Of a stretch of DNA of 24,876 nucleotides, positions 11,549 through 19,542 are shown in pieces. The stretch spans positions 200,804 to 225,679 of the forward strand of contig NW_003156746.1 in NCBI RefSeq assembly GCF_000003605.2. Reading direction: 5' to 3'. Origin of the DNA: Saccoglossus kowalevskii. Its lineage: Eukaryota > Hemichordata > Enteropneusta > Harrimaniidae. The position numbers were made by a program, and so were the translations under genes. The notes below the pieces were generated by a model. It worked only from the letters and a program-made list of their open reading frames with translations, did not search any database and had not been told where the DNA came from. Positions within the stretch are counted from its first letter, which is position 1; every line of letters begins with the position of its first letter.

Positions 11549-12058
11549 AGAAATAATTAATTATTCTTTTAGTCCTTTTAGTGTGATCGCGAAAACTAAT
11601 CTGACCGCTAAAGAAATCCCGACTGGACGCATCTGCGGGCATTTGACTGCTATTAATTATTCATGATGCATTGATTATTCATGAGTGGGTGTGTGTGAAA
11701 GTCAACATGACCTTTTAAAGTTTGATTCGATTCGATTGTAGAGATGGCTATTTTAACTTCCTAAGTGCAAAGATGATACTTTCATCCATGTTCACTGAAA
11801 ACAAGTCCATTTAAATGTCCAATGTATATATGTAGTCGTTCAATATCGCCGGGACCTCAGAAGTGAAAGGTCACGTACATTAACATAGATATGATATGAT
11901 GTATATAGCTGCATTCTGATTCGTTGTCAATGCTAGTCAGCAACTTTTAATTAGCATAATGACCGGAGTGATGCATCCAGTCGGGATTTCTTTCGCAGAC
12001 ATGCTAGTTTTTGCGACCACGTTAAAAAGGCTAAATTGACAATTAATTATATATTTTT
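11549..12058. mobile_element. fold-back / MITE-like inverted-repeat element
   Basis: Two arms of about 85-89 bases are imperfect reverse complements: left about 11549-11633 and right about 11970-12058. The best block is 17 identical bases, CCAGTCGGGATTTCTTT on the right arm and its complement AAAGAAATCCCGACTGG on the left. Similarity continues outward through TTTTCGCGATCAC versus TTTTTGCGACCAC, AAAAGG, and AATTAATTAT. The interior of about 335 bases has no open frame. This is the structure of a fold-back or MITE copy that has since diverged. No target-site duplication is evident and the family is unknown to me. Confidence 0.6.
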
Positions 12059-13250
12059 TTGTAAAACAAAAAAAAAAGTCCCGACTTTGCCAGTCTATTC
12101 AGAAGCAAACAAAAAGTGATAACTCTCATGGTTAGGTAGTCATCTTTGATATTGTAAAACGAGGAAGTGTCCAATTTCACAATTTTTAGGGTTTTTTGGA
12201 CTTCCAATGTTTCCAATTCTGAGTGTATATCTTCAAAGTGACTTTTCAGATTTTGTTATTAGTCCGGCGGCCATCTTGAATTTTGTAATTAAAGAGAAAA
12301 TTACTCGTGATGTTTTAATCGACCTGGCATTTGGCATGAGTTACCTACTGTACCAGCGCAATCTACCCTGTGAAAATCATGAAAAATGGAAACTGCCTAT
12401 TCTCAATTTGATAGGTTTGCATAATTTTCATTTGCATAATTCGTATTGAATAACAATTGAACAGTCATTTTAGTGGCCATTAAACACACAACTAAATCTC
12501 ATGTTCTCTTCACACAACTCAGCCGTTCAGGGAAAGAATATTTTTTAATGTTTTTTTTTTTTAATGTTTCTTATTGTGCAGTGAAGCATTGCATCATGGG
12601 AAGGAATCAGGATAGACTGCATGTCCCCTACTATCAATTAGCCAATCAGCGTTTGCAGCTTAAAAATCGCATGATTGTTGTAAGCCAATGGGCTTCTTTT
12701 GCGCCTGAAACGCTATGTACGTCTGTTACGTCAACTGTCTGTGTATTGACAAGTACCGCTGATCTGAGGATCTGGGCAATTCTCGATTAGACATCTCATA
12801 ACTGGCTGCTTTTCTGAGAATATTGACGGTTGAATACCTGGCAAATCTGTCTGTTTATTTTACATCCATATTTCAGGAGATTGAGCTGGTGAACATCTGT
12901 TTTTCTGGATAGAATTTATTACAAACATGTGGTTTCAACAAATTGAAACAATATTTTGATCTTTGTAGCCTCTTTTTTTAGGAGAAATTCACCAAAACGC
13001 TAACATTGTCGTTTATGGAAATCTAATTAATGGTCTGAACCTCGAATACTGCTGAATGGGCAATACATAATATGGAGTTGCCACTCAAAATTTGTGTTTT
13101 AATGCAATTTCCTTTAAGAAAAAATAGTAGATGACAACAATCCCTATAACTGCATTTCATATCTTCAATACTTCTAGCACTATAAAAGATATGGACATGC
13201 AACCAATGCTATATTTAAGGTAGTGGACAAAAGATATGACTAATAATCAA
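12059..13250. other. gene-free stretch with promoter-like words
   Basis: No credible gene. The 105-codon frame near 12473-12790 has no domain and low-complexity phenylalanine runs. Two copies of TTTGCATAATT lie within 12410-12441. Around 12590-12735 there are two CCAAT boxes (12642-12646, 12685-12689) and a TACGTCA CRE-like heptamer (12727-12733). Confidence 0.4.
12590..12735. promoter_or_regulatory. CCAAT/CRE-like cluster
   Basis: GCATCATGGGA, two CCAAT pentamers 43 bases apart and a TACGTCA half-CRE fall within about 145 bases that are richer in G+C than the flanks. This is the composition of a proximal promoter or a promoter-derived repeat. No start codon with a donor follows closely, so its target gene is not visible. 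Confidence 0.2.
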
Positions 13251-13268
13251 ATGACCATATATGGTCAT
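13251..13268. promoter_or_regulatory. perfect 18-bp palindrome containing a CArG box
   Basis: ATGACCATATATGGTCAT is its own reverse complement. Its centre, CCATATATGG (13255-13264), matches the CC(A/T)6GG consensus for MADS-box factors such as SRF. It is followed at once by GTGACCTCA and TATGCATAAAT. Binding in this organism is inference. Confidence 0.45.
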
Positions 13269-13581
13269 GTGACCTCACTAATATGCATAAATGTAATATC
13301 TTGTTGCAGATACTAGAGCAGCAGTTATCCCCTTCACAGAGACATGGCACCTAGCACCGGCAGTTGAGTCATAGAGGTGGTGGAAGAATAGTAGTAGCTG
13401 TGAGTGTAGTCGCATCTATGGAGGTGGACGGGTCGAGGTCAGCGTGCTGCGAAAGTGAAGATGTACCACCACAACATTTTTGAATTATCGGTAGACGTGT
13501 TTTCAGGGCTGTGGATTTCTGGGTAGTACCCGTTCCTCACTTACTCTCCATCTCCCGGCTTTATTGGAGGACTTTTTTTAG
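13269..13581. other. non-coding, nothing recognised
   Basis: A G-rich purine stretch (about 13370-13460) and no coding frame worth reporting. It may be part of the retroelement whose remnant follows. Confidence 0.4.
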
Positions 13582-13860
13582 CATGTTCGACAATTTCTCC
13601 TTCCCAATTTCATTTATGAGCTTATCCATGAAAAAACTCCACACTCCACGTTTATGTACAATGTAAAGTATATCCATCACAATATCAACACAATATCGGG
13701 GGAACCTTGTTGTACCAAAAATGAACACTTCTATGGGGACATTTGCAACAACTTATGCTGGCCCTCTGATTGGAATAATCTTGCAGATTCCTTAAGAGCA
13801 GAGAGCAAGAACAAATTCAAAAATACACTCAAAATAAACCTCGTGGAACTCTCTCCCTAA
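13582..13860 (+). pseudogene. probable LINE-type retrotransposon ORF2 C-terminal remnant
   Basis: An open frame from a stop at 13579-13581 to the TAA at 13858-13860 gives about 92 residues. It ends in DWNNLADSLRAESKNKFKNT followed by LKINLVELSP. The pattern W-N-N/S-L-x-D-S-L-R ... F-K-x-x-L-K is the usual C-terminal signature of non-LTR reverse-transcriptase proteins (CR1/Jockey/RTE-like families). The upstream NFIYELIHEKTP fits the preceding 'LYKIIHNKTP'-type segment. No palm-domain catalytic motif lies in the window, so this is a 5'-truncated copy. The assignment rests on motif memory; a short cellular exon cannot be excluded. Confidence 0.4.
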
Positions 13861-13934
13861 GACAATACTAACTGGCGTTCTTGCATTTCACTATAATGCT
13901 GTTTATGCCGTCGTTTATCTGTTTTAGTATTGTC
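13861..13934. repeat. 11-bp inverted repeat after the LINE remnant
   Basis: GACAATACTAA (13861-13871) directly follows the stop codon and pairs perfectly with TTAGTATTGTC (13924-13934) across a 52-base loop. It could be a 3' UTR stem of the retroelement or a terminator-like fold. Confidence 0.45.
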
Positions 13935-14884
13935 CATTAGTTAAGAGATATGTACAAATTTTATTTAATGTTACTAGTCAAAGAATTAGCTATTTAAGCT
14001 ATTTACAGTTCCTTTCATCCAAATTATTGCCTTTCCTTTGTTTTTGTAGTTTATTTATTCCATTTGGATATTAAAGATTAATCTTTATTATTATATCGCC
14101 AGGCTCACTATTAAATTTTACGGATATGATATTGAGTAGTCAGTGGCAGGCAGATAAATTAGGGATCACTATTCCATAGAAGCCGATTTTTTATTGTTTT
14201 AGTATTTATTTTATACTGAAGATCTCTCACCCGCCACATGGATACATAGCTAGACTTGGGCCAGTAGTGTGTACTTACACTGGCGTTAATTAGGAACTGA
14301 TTCATGTTTTATTCATAGCAGTAACCCATCAAGCGTTCTCTAGATGGTCACCAGATTACAGCATTAGTCTCGTCTTAGATTTGTTACGTAAGCCTTCGTA
14401 CAAACCGCTAACATTAGAAGCAGTGAAACATTTTTCCTAGGATCGCTGAAATTTGAGAATCAGTTGTATACCATGGAGTGGATTTAATTTCTAAAATAAT
14501 TTCTCAGGTTAGGATATTGAGTCGTCACAGAACTCAACTATATTGTAGATAAAGAATGAATCAATCATGTCTGGACTGCCAAAACTAGTTTCTTCTAAAA
14601 CAGTTGTTTTAAAGAGTATTTTAGTAATTTTGTTCAAATAGTAGTTTTGAATGTCAATTGCAATAATTACGTAATTGAATATTGAGAAGCCCAATTTGAG
14701 TTTTTTGTAATAAAGTTGAATGTTTTATTTTTCAAACGTTCTGTTATGGCAGTTTTCTCCAAGACGTACGCGTACGATTGCACTATTTGCGCAATTCATT
14801 CATGTTGGCACCATTAAAAAACTAATGAATGGGCAATGAATGGAATTTTATGATGTGTTTATGCATACAGGAATTGTTAATTGA
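13935..14884. other. gene-free A+T-rich stretch
   Basis: No coding region or recognised repeat. An ATTAAA at about 14071 could serve as a poly(A) signal for the upstream retroelement fragment. Confidence 0.4.
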
Positions 14885-14953
14885 ACATCGAGTTACAATT
14901 TGGGCGTGGTTTCTCAAAAGTGGGCGTGGTAAGATGTTTTCGTAACTCGATGT
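14885..14953. repeat. inverted repeat enclosing duplicated GGGCGTGGT boxes
   Basis: ACATCGAGTTAC (14885-14896) and GTAACTCGATGT (14942-14953) are perfect reverse complements around a 45-base loop. The loop carries GGGCGTGGT twice, at 14902-14910 and 14922-14930, 20 bases apart. GGGCGTGG is a KLF/EGR-type zinc-finger site in other animals. The unit could be the end of a short repeat or a regulatory stem. Confidence 0.55.
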
Positions 14954-15083
14954 CCAAAACATGAACAATTCAGGATCTCATCTTAAAGAGGTCGAACAAA
15001 TGCTTGAATGTCCACAACTGAAGGCGAAGGAAATCCATGAAGTGATGAAATGGTTCGCTTTTTATTACGCTCTCCAAACAGTT

Positions 15084-16164
15084 TATATATCTCAACCACA
15101 CATCAGACTCAATGAAACTTGGTACATATATGCCCAGGGATAAGCCGCATACATGGTCAGTTAAGGGTTAACAATTGTGCTCACTAATTACCTAATTTGC
15201 ATAAATTAACCAATGTATAGGTGCTCCAGAGTACCATTCATCAAATGTCAATGAAACTAATAAATGCTTTCTGTGTACTTCATGCCTTCAATACAATCCA
15301 ATATCTTCTAAGCAGTCTTTGATTTAATGCATATTATTCCAGTTCTCGCGCACCTCAACATAATTTTCCAAAAAGATGACATCAATATTGATATCGCAAC
15401 ATCATTAGACCAGATAAAACAGATATGTGATGGATCATTGATTACTGCTCAGTTGAAAAACTGACCTAACAAATAAACAGTATTCTCATGGGACGAAAAC
15501 CTAAAAACATGGTAAATGGTGTTAAACAATTTAATCAGTAATATTGAAGCCAGATTTCCTTCAGATGGTACAGGAGTGATATCTATATTTGACGTCCTTG
15601 ACATGAGATATCACTTCCAGTGATAAATTGGGCCAGTATGACAATACCAAATTGTATATTTAATATCACATTATGAAGTACAGAAAAAAACTAAACCGTA
15701 TGTTTGTTTTGGATGAAACTCAATGCATAGATGTTTTGGGCTAATGCGCATGCGCAGATTAGATTAATGTTCGCTAAAAATATGTGCATATTAATTGCCT
15801 CATTTACATAATCAGTAAATTTTGGTTTTTCTGCTTTATTATGCAAGTACTAATTATTACACTTCAATAAGCAGTCTTGTTTAGTTTTGGTTTGGTTTAA
15901 ATATGTACACATTAATAACCTAATTTGCATAATATATATTTTTTTGGATTGTCCATCTATAACTCAAGTTCTAATCACATTTCAATGAAACTTGGTGCAT
16001 TGATGGTCTGTGACATTACAGTTTCTCTTATAATATCTCAAGTATTCCAAAGAAACTTGGTACACAAAGTAAATACACCAAGACAATAATTAATGCATTC
16101 CAATAAGACTTGTATAATTTTGAATTGAGATTCGAGCATATTAATTGCCAAATTTGAATAATCA
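15084..16164. repeat. degenerate periodic repeat with two alternating motifs
   Basis: Two words recur. Motif 1, ATTAATTGCCTAATTTGCATAAT and variants, occurs at about 15184-15206, 15790-15812, 15911-15933 and 16140-16162. Motif 2, CAATGAAACTTGGTACAT and variants, occurs at about 15110-15127, 15249-15262, 15711-15728, 15983-16000 and 16048-16064. Motif 2 is often preceded by ATCTCAA or ACTCAAG. All copies are on the plus strand, with uneven spacing where units have decayed. No gene is present between them; the 60-codon frame at 14961-15143 runs into a motif-2 copy and looks accidental. Confidence 0.6.
15576..15614. repeat. short inverted repeat
   Basis: GTGATATCT (15576-15584) pairs perfectly with AGATATCAC (15606-15614). 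A further GGA/TCC pairing outside it needs one bulged base. It lies within the periodic-repeat region. Confidence 0.35.
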
Positions 16165-16190
16165 TCATATTGACATTTGGTTCATGTATA

Positions 16191-16978
16191 CCCTCGGGGC
16201 GTTCAATAGGTAATGCCCCTGACCCATTTCCCTGACAGGAGATTAATGAAACTTGGCACAGTTATTAGTCTTTCTCTACATAGGAACCTCTTGATTTAGA
16301 TAGCTTCTTTAGATAGCGTAATAGGTTCCTGTAATTGTGGTACCCTTTGTCAGGAAATCTGTCATCACTACTTCGTCCTGGTCCCAGAAGACTGTGAGCA
16401 TGACCTTGCCAGCGGAGAGCTGCACCCTTGCCTTCTTTGGACGTGGTGAGTCCAAGTGCTTCCACTGCATTGACTTGGCTTTGGTTTCTGGATCATAGTG
16501 ATGGACCTAAGTTTCAACGAGTGTAATCAGTCTTTTGAATAACTTTGACTCATCTTCTTGGCACATCTCCAAATTCATCCTCAGCACTCGACGTGTTATT
16601 GCTTCAGGAAAGGTGTGAGCAACCTGGGAATCTATCTGTCAAACAACTTACGCATATGCAAATTGCTCATGAATGATAGTTTCCACAGACCCTGTACTAA
16701 TCTTGATCTCTTAGGATATTTGGCGAACAGTAATCTTCCAAAATGGCTGCCTCAACTTGACGGACAGATGCCTCATCAATGACAGAAGAGGTCTGGGAGC
16801 TGTTTCCACAGACTTCCGGCCATGTTTGAATTCATGATGCCAGCGTTTTACAAGGTCAGCGTTGTACATCTCAAATAGCAGTCACATATTAGTTGCCAAG
16901 CTTCTTGTTTGAAAGGCTAATATATAATACGTCTCCAATACTCTCAGCACAAGGGACTTCTTCCAATTTCGATTCCAT
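16191..16978 (-). pseudogene. fossil mariner-family transposon with broken transposase
   Basis: Read on the minus strand, fragments in shifting frames match a mariner transposase in order. They are MESKLEE at the ATG (16978), VKRWHHEFKHGRKSVE with PRP, VIDEASVRQVEAAILED, ITVRQIS-stop-EIKISTGSVE with TIIHE (helix-turn-helix), HMRKLFDR-stop-IPRLLTP, LFKRLITLVET-stop-VHHYDPE, VQLSAGKVMLTVFWDQDE and DFLTKGTTITGTYYAI-stop. Several of the stops replace the family tryptophan (TGG to TAG). The first catalytic Asp of the GDETW motif reads Val. The second and third (HDN, YSPD) are missing, because the copy is deleted after GTYYAI. At the 3' end a terminal repeat, CCCTCGGGGCGTTCAATAGG onward at 16191, abuts a TA. 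The partner repeat beyond 16978 is not found. The copy is inactive. Confidence 0.88.
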
Positions 16979-17384
16979 TTACGTTCTCCGTGGAGCTTGA
17001 TTGAAAAAAATCTAATCTTAATGACAAACAGAAATGGTGAAATTGGATCTTTCCTTTGAACACTTCGATGTATAACAAATACCCTGTGCTCTGTGTTTCA
17101 TGAAAGCCCTCTGAGCTTGAATAGGAAAATTCTACTGAAAAGCATTTTCGAAATTAATTAACCTTCTCCTCTAGTGCTCTGTAGAATGTATCTACAACCA
17201 AAGAATACTAATAATAACTGATTCACTTATATTGTGCCTTTAACAGTCGAAAACATATTAAGAACTTGTACCAAAACAATTTTCGCATTTATTAATCATA
17301 ACTAAATAAACAATGGGATTATATAAATGACGACGTTTCAAATTTAGTATTAAATAGAGAAATGTTTCTAACATAATTTGGCAG
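16979..17384. other. non-coding, nothing recognised
   Basis: I looked here for the missing 5' terminal repeat of the mariner copy and did not find it. The stretch is A+T-rich with no coding frame up to the acceptor-like site before 17385. Confidence 0.4.
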
Positions 17385-17566
17385 CACATTCGTTTTCATT
17401 TTCTTCTCATGCAAAAACAGCGAATGGTCTGTCTCCAAAGGCAGTTAATCTCGATCTAGGAACAACTAGGAGACAGTCTGAAGATGAACTTATAATGGAA
17501 CGTATTGACGTAGCAGAAACAAATAACATATATCCTTATATCTTAAACTCAGCGCCTAACATGTAG
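17385..17566 (+). CDS. candidate terminal coding exon, unknown protein
   Basis: TTTCTAACATAATTTGGCAG precedes this segment and contains a CTAAC branch-point-like word and an AG acceptor. The open frame entered in phase 1 continues for about 60 codons to TAG. It is polar, with stretches such as SPKAVNLDLGTTRRQSEDEL and MERIDVAETNNIYPYILNSA, and shows no domain. An upstream exon was not identified and no AATAAA follows within several hundred bases. It reads like a cytoplasmic tail or linker, but that is only an impression from composition; the frame may be accidental. Confidence 0.22.
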
Positions 17567-17785
17567 CTAATGTACTTAGTCTTACCAAATGTTGCCTATT
17601 GTACTTTCTTCCACCGCTGCTACAAAATTCTGCAAATTGCTTCTTGCGAAATTGAAGAATGTTTACAGCACAACAGCTGCCTGTAAAAAAAGAAAAGTTG
17701 ATAGTTAAAAAGAGAATAATCCTCGTGTTGTATTTACTAAGCCGGGGTATTTGAAACTGAAATTATCATCTAAGCGTTAGGTCGT
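17567..17785. other. non-coding, nothing recognised
   Basis: No open frame, repeat or motif of note. Confidence 0.4.
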
Positions 17786-18053
17786 CGCTGATTGGCTGCT
17801 GAGCCGAAATGCCAATATTTAGTTTTAAATACCCCCAGGAAAGTGTTCTAGGTTCTTCGCGTAATTAGGTGTTCGTATGCAAGGGATTTTTCCACACAAA
17901 AACGACGAGTTAGGCCCAATTTTGTTATCGGTTGGCTTAATATGATCCCAACGGACCGTATTTTTGTCCTGATTTGTAGGAATCTGAAAAACGCGTTTCA
18001 CAACTTTTCTCTTATTTAGTTTTATGCGTCATTCAAGATGGCGGCTCCATATG
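17786..18053 (+). promoter_or_regulatory. promoter-like stretch ending in a short ATG exon with splice donor
   Basis: An inverted CCAAT box (ATTGG, 17791-17795) and a TTTAAATA TATA-like word (about 17824-17831) are followed by CAAGATGGCGGC. The ATG at 18038 has a strong context and reads MAAPY plus one base. It then meets ATG|GTAAAT, a usable splice donor at 18054. CAAGATGGCGGC is also the core of a YY1-type element that often overlaps the start of animal genes. If real, the rest of the gene lies downstream after an intron. No partner exon is identified, and a repeat-derived word is possible. Confidence 0.28.
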
Positions 18054-18394
18054 GTAAATATCGCATTTATTTTATTATCACGTGCGCCAGCTGACTGTGG
18101 GCACGACCGACTGTCCGGTGCTGCAATTCACTGGTAAGATTTCATACCAGATCCGGGTAATTTCATATGCAAATGAATAGTCGCGAAAAGGGGATCGCCG
18201 GCTACAACGGTCGCCCACGACTTACGCGAAATTTCCACAACAGTTTTTGATATCATGTAACAAACTGAACAAATCTTGACGTAAACAACCAACGCATTCA
18301 TGGCGTCATTCAGAATAAATTTGCATACATTATGTTAATATAATTTATTTCGTGACGTCTACATCAACTATGAATTATTCATATCAACTAGAAA

Positions 18395-18507
18395 CCTGCA
18401 GACGGTGAAAGTCTCTCGGACTAAAGTCCCTCGCGTGAAGTGGTTCGCATTCCCAATAAAACGCCACCGGCGTTCGAATGTCTTGGAAAGGACTGTCGAC
18501 AGTCTAC
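18395..18507 (-). repeat. structured element, copy B (diverged)
   Basis: On the minus strand this segment reads in order: GTAGACTGTCGACAGTCC (with the 14-bp palindrome GACTGTCGACAGTC), the hairpin AACGCC-GGT-GGCGTT, a decayed second hairpin, GCGAGGGAC-TTTA-GTCC-GAGAGACT, eight bases, then CTGCAGG. The same blocks occur in the same order at 24225-24368 on the plus strand. The two are therefore diverged members of one family. I do not recognise the family. Confidence 0.6.
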
Positions 18508-18779
18508 AGTTCCGTGTATAACAGTCACGTAAAGCAGAATTTACTGTTGGTACTACAATTCGAACTTATTATGAATCCAACACAAATTTAACAATAAAAG
18601 TATATTACTTCTTGGCAAGATTGAATCTATAATGTACAAGTTGAATAACATTTGCGGACTTGAAAGTTTCACAGCGTCAATACATGGACGTTTTGGGGCG
18701 GAACGTCTGTAAATTATATACACATCATCTTTATTTAGCCGCACCCTAACGCCGCAAAATAAATCTAGGATTCTGGAAT
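18508..18779. other. non-coding, nothing recognised
   Basis: The minus-strand frame spanning 18553-18882 runs through a G12 homopolymer and a GC palindrome and has no recognisable protein. Confidence 0.4.
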
Positions 18780-18873
18780 GGGGGGGGGGGGCGGCGATAA
18801 GTTGGCCCAAGTTCGCGAGCGCCGATGGCGCGAAGCCATGTTGATTGTTAAAAATAGGGGGCCGCGGCCCCCT
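18780..18873. repeat. G12 run and GC-rich 18-bp palindrome
   Basis: A run of 12 G (18780-18791) is followed by a GC-rich segment that ends in AGGGGGCCGCGGCCCCCT (18856-18873), a perfect palindrome. Downstream, ATCTAAATCCGCCAATGG resembles the edge sequence of dispersed repeats. The local G+C content is far above the surroundings, so an inserted repeat is likely, but its boundaries are unclear. Confidence 0.45.
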
Positions 18874-19410
18874 CGGCCCCATCTAAATCCGCCAATGGCT
18901 GCAGGTCCAACTGTGGAACAAAATGGGGAAAATGGCGCTACCGACCCAGATAACTAGCCGGAAAACAAAAATGTGCAGACTTCCCTCAAATAAAAAATCT
19001 CCAAAGGTAAACTAATGTTCCCTCCACAGAAATACTGCATTTTGATCCAGAATGTGTATTATTTAATAATAAAAATACTGATGTTATTGTTTTCACACTT
19101 TAACATCATGAATTCTCCATCAAAGTCTGCTGGCAAAAGAAAAAGCATTATTGTATTGTATTGTGTTCTCAAAAACCAGTGATACCTCCGAGTAAGACAA
19201 GGCGATTGCCACCCAAATTGATGAGGAAATACTATTAAAAGCAATTTACGCAATATTTATATATATTGAATGTATATTCATGATTTTAAGCTCAATTATT
19301 CATAGCTCTAATTGACATCAAGAGCACATCACTTTTCACACTATTTTCACACAACTTGTTTTCATTGTAATTTAAATTCTTTCCATGACCTTATTAACCA
19401 CTGCATACAT
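18874..19410. other. gene-free stretch
   Basis: No coding frame with a motif; A+T-rich from about 19060 onward. Confidence 0.4.
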
Positions 19411-19542
19411 TTAAAGCGCGGTGGTCGTCGCACAGCGCGTGTTCGAATTTCATGTAAATAAACAATGCATTTCACACGCGTTGTATACGTCGTTATGAGT
19501 CCCATATCGAACAGAACGCGGCGCGACGACTGTCGCCCTTTA
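19411..19542. mobile_element. short GC-rich fold-back element (MITE-like)
   Basis: The left arm at 19411-19439 (TTAAAGCGCGGTGGTCGTCG...) and the right arm at 19517-19542 are imperfect reverse complements. TTAAAG and the core GTCGTCGC are identical, giving roughly 80 percent agreement. The loop is about 78 bases and non-coding. The G+C-rich arms stand out from the A+T-rich flanks. No target duplication was seen. Confidence 0.45.

Noticed and set aside
12473-12790. 105-codon plus-strand frame
   Set aside because: Begins at a non-ATG codon, has a poly-Phe run from a T tract and no domain; the underlying DNA looks like CCAAT/CRE promoter-type sequence.
14961-15143. 60-codon plus-strand frame starting MNNSGSHLKEVEQML
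   Set aside because: Its 3' part is made of the periodic repeat motif, so the frame is probably accidental.
15084-16266. CRISPR array interpretation of the regularly recurring motifs
   Set aside because: Repeats are degenerate, unevenly spaced, in an animal-type genome and without any Cas-like gene.
16558-16782. Plus-strand frame across the mariner fossil
   Set aside because: Antisense of the transposase remnant.
18553-18882. 109-codon minus-strand frame
   Set aside because: Runs through a homopolymer and a GC palindrome; Pro/Ile-rich chance translation without a domain.
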